DNA of 64,000 nt from Pseudomonas sp. GL-B-19 (GCF_019956415.1 NZ_JAHBDK010000064.1:181869-245868); one strand, 5' to 3'; shown: positions 1 to 10,350, counted from the first letter of the stretch. The notes: generated from the letters alone by a model not told the origin. A program made the numbers and translations.

Positions 1-1
1 G

Positions 2-907
2 CCAACCCTGGCGGTGATCATGGAAACCGAACTCTGGCCCAACCACATTCACCAATGTGCCAGGCGCGGGATTCCCGTGGCACTGGCCAATGCGCGGCTG
101 TCCGAACGCTCGGCCAAGGGCTATGGTCGCTTCAGCAAACTGACGCAGCCGATGCTCGCCGAGATGAGCCTGTTCGCGGTACAGACCGAGGCCGAAGCCC
201 AGCGCTTCCAAGAGTTGGGTGCGCGTCCTGAAACCGTAGAGGTCACCGGCTCAATCAAGTTCGACCTGACCATCGACCCGCAACTGCTGCAACGTGCCGT
301 CGAACTGCGCACTCAGTGGCAGGCGCTTGAACGACCGGTGTGGATCGCCGCCAGTACCCATGAAGGCGAAGACGAAGTGGTCCTCGCGGCCCATCGTCAG
401 TTGCTGGTCAATCATCCCGATGCGTTGCTGATTCTGGTACCGCGCCATCCAGAGCGTTTCAACCCGGTGTTCGAACTGTGTCAGCAACAGGGTTTTGCCA
501 CACTGCGTCGTTCTACAGGAGAGCCAGTGACCTCGGCCACCTCGGTTCTGGTGGGGGACACCATGGGCGAGTTGCTGTTTCTCTACGCCTTGGCCGACAG
601 CGCTTTTGTGGGGGGCAGCCTGATGCCGAACGGCGGGCATAACCTGCTGGAACCGGCCGCGCTGGCCAAGCCAGTCCTGAGCGGCCCGCACCTGTTCAAC
701 TTCCTCGAAATCGCCACGCAATTGCGTAGCGCCGGGGCGTTGCAGGAAGTGGAGGATGCCGAAGGCCTGGCGTTGGCGGTGCAGCGGCTGTTCGAGTTGC
801 CGCGCGATGCGCAGCGGATGGCAGAGGCGGGGCTTAAGGTGATGCGCACCAATCAAGGGGCGTTGCAGCGGTTGCTGGATGGGCTGGGGCGGTTGATCGA
901 TCGCTAA
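2..907 (+). CDS. waaA: 3-deoxy-D-manno-octulosonic acid (Kdo) transferase, C-terminal part
   Basis: Transfers Kdo from CMP-Kdo onto lipid A precursor at the inner face of the cytoplasmic membrane during lipopolysaccharide core synthesis. The reading frame is open from the left edge, so the N-terminus is cut off. About 301 residues are visible of the roughly 425 usual for the family. The visible part begins inside the conserved segment VIMETELWPN and contains the glycosyltransferase family 30 hallmark NGGHNLLEPAALAKPV near its C-terminal third, with PRHPERF before it. It ends at TAA and converges on the tolC-family gene. The frame is intact where visible. Confidence 0.93.
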   Translation, partial: PTLAVIMETELWPNHIHQCARRGIPVALANARLSERSAKGYGRFSKLTQPMLAEMSLFAVQTEAEAQRFQELGARPETVEVTGSIKFDLTIDPQLLQRAVELRTQWQALERPVWIAASTHEGEDEVVLAAHRQLLVNHPDALLILVPRHPERFNPVFELCQQQGFATLRRSTGEPVTSATSVLVGDTMGELLFLYALADSAFVGGSLMPNGGHNLLEPAALAKPVLSGPHLFNFLEIATQLRSAGALQEVEDAEGLALAVQRLFELPRDAQRMAEAGLKVMRTNQGALQRLLDGLGRLIDR

Positions 908-912
908 TAAAT

Positions 913-938
913 GTGGTGAGAGGGTAAGCCCCCTCACC
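913..938. terminator. hairpin between convergent waaA and tolC
   Basis: A GC-rich inverted repeat (GGTGAGAGGG / CCCCTCACC) lies in the 45-nt gap between the two convergent genes. There is no clear T-run, so its role as a shared bidirectional terminator is an inference. Confidence 0.4.
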
Positions 939-952
939 GCAGTGATGACCTG

Positions 953-2392
953 TTACTGCTCAGGTCTTGCTTTTAATTGCTCTTCCGCTGCCTTCGCCAG
1001 GCCCGGTGGAAGGAAGTCCTTGTCGGGGTTGTAGTCGGCCTTGAGATAACGCTTCAGGTCTTCCAGATCTCCCGGGCTCAGTGTGCCGGCCTGCTGTTTG
1101 AGGCGCAGGTTGTCGAGGATGTAGTCGTAGCGGGTGTTGTTGTAGTCGCGTACCGAGGTGTACAGCGAACGCTGCGCATCCAGGACGTCGACGATGTTGC
1201 GTGTCCCCACCTGATAACCGATTTCGGTCGCTTCTACCGCACTCTGGTTGGAGATGATCGATTGCTTGCGCGCCGAAACCTGATCAACGTCAGTGTTCAC
1301 TGCGCGGTGTAGATTGCGGGTACTTTCCACGATCTGCCGACGCAGCGCTTCGCGTTGCTGCTCGGTCTGGTCCAGCTGTGCATACGACTGGCGCACCTGG
1401 GAGGTGGTCAGGCCACCGCTGTAGATCGGGATGCTCAGTTGCAGGGCCAGCGTCGTTTGCTCGACGTTGCCACCGTACGCCTGAGGAAGGTTGTTCGGGT
1501 TGCTGAACCCCAGCGCGTCGTTGTCGCCTTTTTCATATTTCGCCACGGCGTCGACGGTCGGTAAGTGGCCGGCCTTGCGCTGCTTGAGGGTTTCTTCGGC
1601 GGCACTGACCGCGTAGTTGCTGGCCAGCAAATTCAGGTTCTGTCTGGCCGCCGTATCGACCCAGGCTTTGGCGTCGTTCGGAGACGGTGGCAAGATCGGC
1701 AGGCTATGGGTGACGCCCCAAATCGAATTGTACTGACGGTTGGTCAGAGTGATCAGTGCTTCAAACGCGTCATCTACCTGGCGCTGTGCAACGATCCGGT
1801 TGGCGCGTGCGGTGTCGTAGCTGGCTTGAGAGTTGAGCACGTCGGTCTTGTCCGACAAGCCGACATCGAAACGTTCGTTGGACTGGTCGAGCTGGCGTTT
1901 GAATGCCGCTTCCTCGGCCTTGGTCGACGCCAGGTTGTCCTGGGTGCGCAGCACGTTGAAGTAATTTTCAGCGGTCTGCAGGATCAGGTTTTGCTCGGTG
2001 GCCGAGAGTTGCAGGGCGGCCTGTTCGTTGACGTCCTTGGCGGCCTGAAACTGGAACCAGCGATCGGCACGGAACAGCGGCTGCGCCAGGGTGGCCTGAT
2101 ACGAATTTGCAGCGCGATTGGCCGTCGACGAAGGCTGATCGATCGAGGTGCGCACGTTAGCCAGTTCGGCACCGCCCGAAAGATTGGGCAGCAGGCCGGC
2201 ACGGGCCTGGGGCACGACTTCTTTCTGTGCGCCGTATTGAGCAATGGCCGCCGCGAGGTCGGCGTTGTTGGCCTTCGCTTCCTGGTAGACGCTGACCAGA
2301 TCGTTTTTGTTTGATACGGGCGCTTCTGCTGCCCAGGCCATTCCATTGGACGCACAAGACACGGCAATGGCCAGTGAGAGTTTGCGCAGCAT
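953..2392 (-). CDS. tolC: TolC family outer membrane channel protein
   Basis: Outer-membrane/periplasmic tunnel protein that pairs with inner-membrane type I secretion or efflux pumps. The 479-residue product starts with a signal peptide (MLRKLSLAIAVSC to AWAAEAP, cleavage near residue 22). It carries the duplicated coiled-coil repeats of the family, rich in Q, A, N and R, including QATLAQPLFRADRW in the first half and LQLSIPIYSGG in the second. Length fits TolC (about 470-490). It stands alone, transcribed leftwards, divergent from the thiC riboswitch. Pseudomonads hold several TolC homologues. The placement next to waaA and thiC fits the copy closest to E. coli TolC, but the pump partner cannot be told from here. 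Confidence 0.9.
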   Translation of the reverse strand: MLRKLSLAIAVSCASNGMAWAAEAPVSNKNDLVSVYQEAKANNADLAAAIAQYGAQKEVVPQARAGLLPNLSGGAELANVRTSIDQPSSTANRAANSYQATLAQPLFRADRWFQFQAAKDVNEQAALQLSATEQNLILQTAENYFNVLRTQDNLASTKAEEAAFKRQLDQSNERFDVGLSDKTDVLNSQASYDTARANRIVAQRQVDDAFEALITLTNRQYNSIWGVTHSLPILPPSPNDAKAWVDTAARQNLNLLASNYAVSAAEETLKQRKAGHLPTVDAVAKYEKGDNDALGFSNPNNLPQAYGGNVEQTTLALQLSIPIYSGGLTTSQVRQSYAQLDQTEQQREALRRQIVESTRNLHRAVNTDVDQVSARKQSIISNQSAVEATEIGYQVGTRNIVDVLDAQRSLYTSVRDYNNTRYDYILDNLRLKQQAGTLSPGDLEDLKRYLKADYNPDKDFLPPGLAKAAEEQLKARPEQ

Positions 2393-2590
2393 AGGCGTTC
2401 CCTAGAATTAATATTACACAAATAATTTGAGCGCCAAGGCTAAGGCGCGGCACGTACCACGTCAATGCGTGGCTTGGCGTAGCGAGTGTAGTTGTGCAAG
2501 AGGGCGTGAACAATCCGGAATGCGCCATTCATCATGGTGTTTGCAGCGGTATTGGCGTTCTCTGCCAGTTGTGTCTAGACTGGCCGGGTT

Positions 2591-2679
2591 CTTGTCGGGG
2601 TGCCTTGCTATGAGGCTGAGATCGAATAATTTCGGATCCCGTTGAACCTGATCAGGTTAGCGCCTGCGTAGGGAACAAG
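2591..2679 (+). ncRNA. TPP riboswitch (THI element)
   Basis: The thi-box landmarks are present in order: CGGGGTGCC, then GGCTGAGAT, then GAACCTGATCAGGTTAGCGCC and CTGCGTAGGGAAC. The closing helix P1 is formed by CTTGT (2591-2595) and ACAAG (2675-2679). It lies 180 nt upstream of thiC on the same strand. Thiamine pyrophosphate binding is known to switch off translation or transcription of thiamine synthesis genes in this class. A short hairpin, CTCG-TCACCCG-GCGAG, follows directly at about 2685-2700 and may belong to the expression platform. Confidence 0.95.
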
Positions 2680-2859
2680 ATTTCTCGTCACCCGGCGAGT
2701 CCTCTTGTGCTTCGTCCGGGATGTTGTTCGACAATCGAACACCCCTCGAGCACTGAGCACAGCACCAACAGCGCCGTTATGGCTGATTGGCTGCGTCCAT
2801 TCGTTACAGGTTCACTCCGACAAAATCCCACTGCCTGGATGCTGTCTGGAGAGCCCGTG

Positions 2860-4749
<1,890 letters not shown>

Positions 4750-4788
4750 TCGATCCCGCGCCAGTCCTTTCAGGCTGGCGTAGCTTTT

Positions 4789-4855
4789 GTAGGAGCAAGG
4801 CTTGCCCGCGATAGCGCACTTGAGATCGCCATCGCTGGCAAGCCTTGCTCCTACA
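4789..4855. repeat. REP/REPIN palindrome, TGTAGGAGCAAGGCTTGCC family
   Basis: Two inverted REP units (TGTAGGAGCAAGGCTTGCC and GGCAAGCCTTGCTCCTACA) flank a short loop between thiC and cytX. This is a typical pseudomonad REPIN. The same family recurs at 39846-39917. It may also act as a 3' stabiliser or terminator for thiC. Confidence 0.88.
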
Positions 4856-4903
4856 GAAAGTGAAGGTCTACACAACAACAAATGTCCCTCTGAGATAACA
4901 CCC

Positions 4904-6196
4904 TTGAGCATTCAACCGAGTACTTATTCACCAGACATCGCGGTGCCGACCGACAAACGTGTCTTCGGCGGTCGCGATCTGTTTTCCCTGTGGTTCTCCC
5001 TCGGCATCGGCCTGATGGTGCTGCAGACTGGCGCACTGCTCGCGCCAGGCTTGGGCCTGTCCGGTTCGTTGCTGGCGATCTTCCTCGGCACCCTGGTCGG
5101 CGTTCTGCTGCTGGCCGCCGTCGGCGTGATCGGCAGTGACACCGGTCTGTCGTCGATGGCCGCACTCAAACTCAGCCTCGGCAAACGTGGCGCGAGCTTG
5201 CCGGCCGTGCTGAACCTGCTACAACTGATCGGTTGGGGCTCGTTCGAAATCATAGTCATGCGCGACGCTGCCAGCCTGTTGGGCGCGCGGGCATTTAGCG
5301 AAGGCAGCCTGCTGTCGAATCCGCTGCTCTGGACAATTTTCTTCGGTGGTTTGGCGACCTTGCTTGCCGTCAGCGGTCCCCTGACATTCGTGCGGCAAAT
5401 CCTGCGCAAGTGGGGCATCTGGTTGTTGCTGGCTGCGTGCATCTGGCTGACCTGGAACCTGTTTGCCAAAGCCGATCTGGCCGCGTTGTGGGCGCAGGCC
5501 GGTGATGGTTCGATGCCGTTTGCCGTGGGTTTCGACATTGCCATCGCGATGCCGCTGTCCTGGCTGCCGCTGATCGCCGACTATTCGCGTTTCGGCAAGC
5601 GTGCGAAAAACGTCTTCGGTGGTACGGCGCTGGGCTTCTTCATCGGTAATTTCTGGCTGATGAGCCTGGGCGTGGCTTACACCCTGGCGTTCGCGCCGAG
5701 CGGTGAAGTGAATGCCTTGCTGCTGGCGCTGGCCGGTGCCGGTCTGGGCATTCCGCTGCTGCTGATCCTGTTGGACGAGTCGGAAAATGCCTTCGCCGAT
5801 ATTCACTCGGCCGCCGTTTCCAGCGGAATTTTGTTGCGCTTGAAAGTCGAGCATCTGGCGCTGGCCATCGGCGTGATCTGCACACTGATCGCGTGCCTGG
5901 CACCGCTGGCCCAGTACCAGAACTTCCTGCTGTTGATCGGTTCGGTGTTTGCGCCGCTGTTCGGCGTGGTGCTGGTGGATCACTTCATCTTGCGCAAACG
6001 TTCGGCTCAAGTGGCGTCAGCCGCGTTGCGCTGGCCGGCATTGCTCGCCTGGTTGGGTGGGGTGAGCACCTATCATTTGTTGGCCAATCTGTATCCGGAC
6101 ATCGGCGCAACCCTGCCGTCGTTGATTCTGGCAGGGCTGCTGCAGTTGGTGCTGGGTCGGGCCTTCAGCTACGGCCGGGAAACAGCTCGGGCTTGA
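4904..6196 (+). CDS. cytX: CytX-type hydroxymethylpyrimidine/cytosine permease
   Basis: Inner-membrane transporter of the nucleobase:cation symporter-1 family. CytX members are linked to thiamine genes and are thought to import hydroxymethylpyrimidine. The 430-residue product has about 12 hydrophobic segments, beginning LFSLWFSLGIGLMVLQTG, and the NCS1-like stretch PLSWLPLIADYSRFGK. The start chosen is TTG at 4904 (sequence (M)SIQPSTYSPDI), because upstream sequence is REPIN DNA and the next in-frame Met lies inside the first membrane segment; the ribosome binding site is weak. Its position directly after thiC supports a thiamine-precursor role. Its 3' end overlaps the convergent lipoprotein gene by 32 nt. 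Confidence 0.88.
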   Translation: MSIQPSTYSPDIAVPTDKRVFGGRDLFSLWFSLGIGLMVLQTGALLAPGLGLSGSLLAIFLGTLVGVLLLAAVGVIGSDTGLSSMAALKLSLGKRGASLPAVLNLLQLIGWGSFEIIVMRDAASLLGARAFSEGSLLSNPLLWTIFFGGLATLLAVSGPLTFVRQILRKWGIWLLLAACIWLTWNLFAKADLAALWAQAGDGSMPFAVGFDIAIAMPLSWLPLIADYSRFGKRAKNVFGGTALGFFIGNFWLMSLGVAYTLAFAPSGEVNALLLALAGAGLGIPLLLILLDESENAFADIHSAAVSSGILLRLKVEHLALAIGVICTLIACLAPLAQYQNFLLLIGSVFAPLFGVVLVDHFILRKRSAQVASAALRWPALLAWLGGVSTYHLLANLYPDIGATLPSLILAGLLQLVLGRAFSYGRETARA

Positions 6197-6911
6197 TGAT
6201 GCCGTTCAAACGCGGGTAAGGGATCTTCAGTTCGATATGGCCCAGCGCGTAAGGCGCGATGGTGCTGGTTTCGTACTTGAGGATCACCCCGCCGTAGGTC
6301 AGCGCCACGTTCTGGGTTTTCTGGAACGGCCAGCTCTTCACGAACTCCGGTTCCTGATCGAGCTTGGTGCTGATCAACCAGCTGTTGTGCGCGACTTGCG
6401 CCGCCTTCCAGAACGCTTCTTCCTGACCTGGAATCAGCATGTCCGACAGCGTCAACACTTTGTGTTGCTGGCGTGAATAGTTGATAAAACCGCGGCCCGG
6501 TGTGCCATGAGCGCCGCCGGTGTCCAGGTAGCTGGAAAATTCGACGATCACCAAGCCGTCATGCTGTTCACGTACTTTGGCTTGCAGGTAGCTGCTGGAA
6601 CGCGGACTGGCGGTGCGCAAAAATTCGTCACGATAGGCCGTCAGCGTGGGTGCCACTGGGGCGTCCGGTGAGGTGCGGGTCAATTGCAGCAGGCGTTTTT
6701 CGACGATGCCGTCCAGCGCGGGTTCGGCAGGAAAGTGCACTGTATCGATGTTCACCAGCGGGCATTCGGATGTGGTGCAACCCGGTTTCAGGGTTTCGGT
6801 GGCGTCGCGGGTGGTTTCCAGTGGTGCCCGGTAGCTGGGCTGAAACAGGCTCTGGCAGGCGCCCAGCGTCAGGGCGATAGCGGCCACGGAGGCGATTTTA
6901 AAAAGCGACAT
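6165..6911 (-). CDS. RsiV/DUF3298-like lipoprotein
   Basis: A 248-residue exported protein of unknown exact role. The start at 6911 gives a lipoprotein signal MSLFKIASVAAIALTLGAC with the lipidated Cys at residue 19 and an AGGACG ribosome binding site upstream. The C-terminal two thirds contain the pattern VIVEFSSYLDTGGAHG and an end LKIPYPRLNGIIKPE, typical of the DUF3298/RsiV-type periplasmic fold (seen in anti-sigma-V and in lipoproteins of unknown function). No anti-sigma transmembrane arrangement or adjacent sigma gene is present, so a regulatory role is not supported. It is divergent from nudF and convergent with cytX. Confidence 0.8.
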   Translation of the reverse strand: MSLFKIASVAAIALTLGACQSLFQPSYRAPLETTRDATETLKPGCTTSECPLVNIDTVHFPAEPALDGIVEKRLLQLTRTSPDAPVAPTLTAYRDEFLRTASPRSSSYLQAKVREQHDGLVIVEFSSYLDTGGAHGTPGRGFINYSRQQHKVLTLSDMLIPGQEEAFWKAAQVAHNSWLISTKLDQEPEFVKSWPFQKTQNVALTYGGVILKYETSTIAPYALGHIELKIPYPRLNGIIKPELFPGRS

Positions 6912-7140
6912 GGGCGTCCTTTGCAAAACAGGGGAAGGCAAAAAAGTTATCCGCTTCGACTATCAACGAAGCAGTCAGTTCGCCACTAAGCTAATTAGAG
7001 TTGGTTTCGCCCTCACCGTCTATCCCGCTGACGGGAAAGGGGCTGCATCAAATGTCGCAGGCGCGTTAGGATGGCGCGAAGTCGAGGTTGCAAGTAACAA
7101 AAAGGAGCCTCGTAATGGATTTGCAGTAAAGAGGATAGTC

Positions 7141-7758
7141 ATGACTGATTTTGCCAACGCCATTCCGACCGCCGTTGATATCGTTCGGCGCGAAAAGTGC
7201 TACGAGGGCTTTTATAAGCTCGACCGCGTGCACTTGCGCCACGAACTGTTCGCGGGTGGTATGAGTCGCGAGATCAATCGTGAAGTGTTCGTGCGCCACG
7301 ATGCAGTGTGTGTGCTGCCTTACGACCCGCAGCGCGACGAAGTGGTGCTGATCGAGCAATTTCGTGTCGGTGCCATGGGCAAGACCGACAACCCTTGGCT
7401 GATCGAACTGGTCGCTGGTCTGATCGACAAGGAAGAAGTGCCGGAAGAAGTTGCTCACCGCGAAGGGCAGGAGGAAGCTGGGCTTGTGTTCGGGGCGCTC
7501 TGGCCGATGATCAAATATTTCCCGTCGCCGGGCGGCAGCAATGAATTCGTGCACTTGTTCCTGGGGCGTTGCGACACGAACGGGGTTGGTGGCCTGCATG
7601 GGCTGGAGGAAGAAGCTGAAGATATCCGCGTCACGGTCTGGGCGTTCGAAGATGCCTTGCAAGCCGTACGTGACGGACGAATTGCCAACGCGGCCAGCAT
7701 CATTGCCTTGCAATGGTTAGCTTTAAACCGCGCTGAAGTGAGGGGGTTATGGTCGTAA
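7141..7758 (+). CDS. nudF: ADP-ribose pyrophosphatase (Nudix hydrolase)
   Basis: Hydrolyses ADP-ribose to AMP and ribose 5-phosphate, a housekeeping/sanitising reaction. The 205-residue protein shows a complete Nudix box G-x5-E-x7-RE-x2-EE-x-G at residues 93-115 (GLIDKEE to REGQEEAGL) and the NudF-type segment VLIEQFRVGA before it. The ATG at 7141 is used, which gives the expected family length; the frame is open further upstream but without family similarity. It overlaps the next gene by 10 nt. The order nudF-yqiB-cpdA is conserved from E. coli to Pseudomonas and argues for one operon, though here a large palindrome separates cpdA. Confidence 0.95.
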   Translation: MTDFANAIPTAVDIVRREKCYEGFYKLDRVHLRHELFAGGMSREINREVFVRHDAVCVLPYDPQRDEVVLIEQFRVGAMGKTDNPWLIELVAGLIDKEEVPEEVAHREGQEEAGLVFGALWPMIKYFPSPGGSNEFVHLFLGRCDTNGVGGLHGLEEEAEDIRVTVWAFEDALQAVRDGRIANAASIIALQWLALNRAEVRGLWS

Positions 7759-8201
7759 ACAAGCTGCGCGATCGTTATAGGGTGGACCTTGCGGGGCTGC
7801 AAGCTTCCTGCGAGGCGAACTACGCGCGCTTGATGCGACTGCTGCCAGACATGCGCGACGAGCCGGCGGCGCGGCGCATTGCCGTCACCCACGGCGAACA
7901 GATGCTCGGCGTGCTGGCGCTGGAAGTGTTGCAGGTCTGTCCGTACACCACGACCCTGCTAGTGCGCCAGGAACACAGCCTGCCCTGGCTGCCAATACCG
8001 CAGCTGGAAGTGCAGGTCTATCACGACGCCTGCATGGCCGAAGTCGTCAGTGCCGAACATGCACGGCGTTTTCGCGGCATCTATCCTTACCCGAACGCGT
8101 CGATGCATCAGCCGGACGAAAAGGCCCAGCTGAACATGTTTCTAGGCGAATGGCTGAGCCATTGCCTGGCCTGCGGACACGAGTACGCCGTTGTGCGTTG
8201 A
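7749..8201 (+). CDS. yqiB: DUF1249 family protein (YqiB-like)
   Basis: A 150-residue soluble protein of unknown biochemical function. It begins MVVNKLRDRYRVDLAGLQASCEANYARL and holds the family signature PQLEVQVYHDACMAEV and IYPYPNASMHQPDEK with a C-terminal NMFLGEWLSHCLACG. It overlaps nudF by 10 nt, so translation is probably coupled. In E. coli the equivalent gene sits between nudF and cpdA. The stop codon lies at the first base of the palindrome 8201-8359. Confidence 0.88.
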   Translation: MVVNKLRDRYRVDLAGLQASCEANYARLMRLLPDMRDEPAARRIAVTHGEQMLGVLALEVLQVCPYTTTLLVRQEHSLPWLPIPQLEVQVYHDACMAEVVSAEHARRFRGIYPYPNASMHQPDEKAQLNMFLGEWLSHCLACGHEYAVVR

Positions 8202-8359
8202 GCGCCCTATCTCCCAAATATGCTCATTTTTGGCGGTGTTCATTGTCACCATGCTGCGTTGCCGCTCCTCCCCATAGCTAGCTATGAGTCGTCGCGGCGC
8301 CTTGCCTGGCGACAATGACCACTCGCCAAAAAAAGAGCATATTTGGGGGATAGGGCGCT
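8201..8359. repeat. 158-nt near-perfect palindrome (MITE-like)
   Basis: The outer arms AGCGCCCTATCTCCCAAATA (8201-8220, continuing to 8235) and the complement ending ...TTTGGGGGATAGGGCGCT (8324-8359) match at about 33 of 35 positions. The inner parts continue to pair imperfectly to a centre CATAGCTAGCTATG at 8273-8286. The whole can fold into one long hairpin. It has no coding potential. It lies between yqiB and cpdA. It differs from the REP families in this window and looks like a miniature inverted-repeat element. Family identity is not known to me. Confidence 0.8.
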
Positions 8360-8460
8360 AGTTGTGAACTGTGTCTGGTTCACAGATTTCCCCTTTTGAG
8401 CGTCCCCCAGCATAATTGCAGCACCCATCCACACCCGTGATTCAGTCCTGGGAGAACGCC

Positions 8461-9276
8461 TTGCCGAGCGTATCCACATTGACCACCGCCGATCCGGCGT
8501 TGCTGGTGCAACTCTCCGACAGTCATCTGTTTGCGCAAGCGGGCGGGACGTTGCTGGGCATGAACACCCGGGACAGCCTGCAAAAAGTCATCGAGTTGGT
8601 GCAGCTTCAGCAGCCGCACATCGACTTGGTCATCGCCAGTGGCGACCTGTCTCAGGACGGGACGCTGGAGTCCTACCAGCAGTTCCGCGAACTGACCCGT
8701 CAGCTCGATGCGCCGGCGCGCTGGATTCCCGGCAATCACGATGAGCCACAGGTCATGGCCGAGGCAACAGTGCAGAGCGCAATGCTGGAATCGGTGGTGG
8801 ATGTCGGTAACTGGCGGGTCACGTTGCTCGATTCCGCCGTGCCGGGTTCGGTGCCGGGGTATTTGCAGGATGAACAGCTGCAGTTGTTGGCTCGATCACT
8901 GAGTGAGGCACCGGAGCGGCATCATCTGGTGTGTTTTCACCATCATCCGGTGTCGATTGGCTGTGCGTGGATGGAGCCGATCGGGTTGCGCAACCCTGAG
9001 GCGCTGTTTGCGGTACTCGATCGTTTTCCGCAGGTGCGGGCGGTTTTATGGGGGCATGTGCATCAAGAGATCGATCAACTGCGTAACGGTGTTCGGCTGA
9101 TCGCCTCGCCTTCGACCTGCATTCAGTTCGAGCCGGGCAGCGATGATTTCAAGGTCGGGGAGCAGGCGCCGGGGTATCGCTGGTTGCGGTTGTTGCCCGA
9201 TGGGCGGATCGAAACCGGTGTCGAACGGGTCACCGGGTTTGATTTTCAGGTTGATTACAGCTCCAACGGTTACTGA
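8461..9276 (+). CDS. cpdA: 3',5'-cyclic-AMP phosphodiesterase
   Basis: Degrades cAMP to AMP and so tunes cAMP-Vfr/CRP signalling. The 271-residue protein has the calcineurin-like metallophosphatase motifs in order: LSDSHLF (D-x-H), GDLSQDG, PGNHDE, CFHHHPV and LWGHVHQE. A TTG start at 8461 is chosen because GGGAG lies 8 nt upstream and the product then starts PSVSTLTTADP like relatives; an in-frame ATG at 8416 has no good ribosome binding site. The gene follows nudF-yqiB as in other gammaproteobacteria, but the palindrome at 8201-8359 intervenes, so it may have its own promoter or altered read-through. Confidence 0.93.
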   Translation: MPSVSTLTTADPALLVQLSDSHLFAQAGGTLLGMNTRDSLQKVIELVQLQQPHIDLVIASGDLSQDGTLESYQQFRELTRQLDAPARWIPGNHDEPQVMAEATVQSAMLESVVDVGNWRVTLLDSAVPGSVPGYLQDEQLQLLARSLSEAPERHHLVCFHHHPVSIGCAWMEPIGLRNPEALFAVLDRFPQVRAVLWGHVHQEIDQLRNGVRLIASPSTCIQFEPGSDDFKVGEQAPGYRWLRLLPDGRIETGVERVTGFDFQVDYSSNGY

Positions 9277-10073
9277 GTTTTTGGGTGCATATCCGTTTCT
9301 GCGGTAACGGCCGCTAATGGTTTCGCTCTTACAGCGAGTCCCTTTTGGCAAACGCCCCAAAAGGAACCAAAAGGTCTCGCCCCGAGCGTCCGGCCCCTCG
9401 CCAAGGCTCGGCGTTCCTTCGCTCCGGTATCCATCCGGGGACACTGCCCTCCGGTCGGCTTCGCTTCGACCTACATGCAGCGTGTTCGACTGCGTCGAAC
9501 GGCGCTGCGCGCCACTCCCCGGATGCACACCTCCACTCAGCCTCCCGAAGGGGCGGGTGGATCAAGATCAAGAGCTGCAGGCGAGCTAACGCTCGGCCTG
9601 TTGAGTGGTGAGGAGCAAGGGCTGTACGCCGACCTATTGTGGGAACTGCCTCGCCTGCGATGGCGGCCTGACAGCCGACCAATTTCCAGCAGATGCACAC
9701 CATTCCCCTGTAGGAGCTGGCTTGCCAGCGAAGGCGTCCTCACCGACGACACTGTTTAATGGTCAGCAGAAATTTCGGAACCTTCCCACGATCTTTTCAG
9801 GTTGCCCGTCGGACGTGGCTTCACTAGCCTTTGCTCTGTCGCTGATACATTCAGCGTCCGGGCTTCGCGGCCCACTGAACTGAGGCATAATCGCCGCGCC
9901 TTACAACAGCACTTTTGAGTGCCTGTCGTTTTGTTTCATGGCGGCTGTGCGTGGGATACCTTCGGGTATGCCGATTCTCAGTTCTCGGTCCGCGAACCCG
10001 CGTACAGCTGCCACCCTTACATTGCATCGCGGCAATTGGGGGTGGCTCTATATCAATGAACTGAGGTGTCACC
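9277..10073. other. 797-nt gene-free gap with dispersed GC-rich repeat
   Basis: No supported gene. From about 9285 to 9600 lies a GC-rich block (TGCATATCCGTTTCTGCGGT, CTTACAGCGAGTCCCTTTTG, later CCGAAGGGGCGGGTGGATCA). I recognise it as similar to a repeat scattered through fluorescent Pseudomonas genomes; this is from memory, not a search. Short open frames on both strands there look spurious. A single REP unit follows at 9709-9732. The stretch 9760-10073 contains the upstream region of the DUF6124 gene and nothing else I can name. Confidence 0.5.
9709..9732 (+). repeat. single REP unit
   Basis: TGTAGGAGCTGGCTTGCCAG followed by CGAA matches one arm of the REPIN at 20881-20964. No inverted partner is visible nearby, so it is a solitary REP. 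Confidence 0.7.
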
Positions 10074-10328
10074 ATGTTCAAACCAACACCAAATCCTCCA
10101 GATACTGTTCGCAAATCCAGCACGATGTTTATGGTCGCCCCCGACATAGACATAGAAAGCCTGTTAGCCCATTCCTGTGAGTCACTGGCTTCGGCGAGTG
10201 TGATGGCCAGTGATTTCGCGGCGCGCCTGCAAGGTCCGGACCGGCATACGGTCATGGCGCTTCAGCAAATTGTCATGCTGGCTGAACTGGCGGTGAATCG
10301 GGTGCTGGATACCGTTGATCCGGCATAA
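10074..10328 (+). CDS. DUF6124-like small protein (short form)
   Basis: An 84-residue protein starting MFKPTPNPPDT and containing STMFMVAPDIDIESLLAHSCESLASASVMASDFA followed by a helical AELAVNRVLD end. Both ends match a small protein family common and multicopy in Pseudomonas (DUF6124), whose members usually carry an extra 30-40 residues between the MFKPTPNPP start and the second block. This copy seems to lack that middle part. GAGGTG lies just upstream of the ATG. Function is unknown; the family is thought to be cytosolic and helical. Confidence 0.7.
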   Translation: MFKPTPNPPDTVRKSSTMFMVAPDIDIESLLAHSCESLASASVMASDFAARLQGPDRHTVMALQQIVMLAELAVNRVLDTVDPA

Positions 10329-10350
10329 CCTTTAGACCGCGTTATCGTTC

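Noticed and set aside
1565..2314. Long open frame on the plus strand inside the tolC-family gene
   Set aside because: It is the complement of a strongly supported TolC reading frame, lacks a ribosome binding site and family pattern; GC-rich third-position bias explains it.
8201..8359. CRISPR repeat or attenuator reading of the palindrome
   Set aside because: Only one inverted pair and no spacer-repeat periodicity; not a CRISPR. No leader peptide for attenuation.
9317..9759. Several 80-95-codon open frames in the gap after cpdA
   Set aside because: They lie in a GC-rich dispersed repeat with open frames on both strands and no translation signals.
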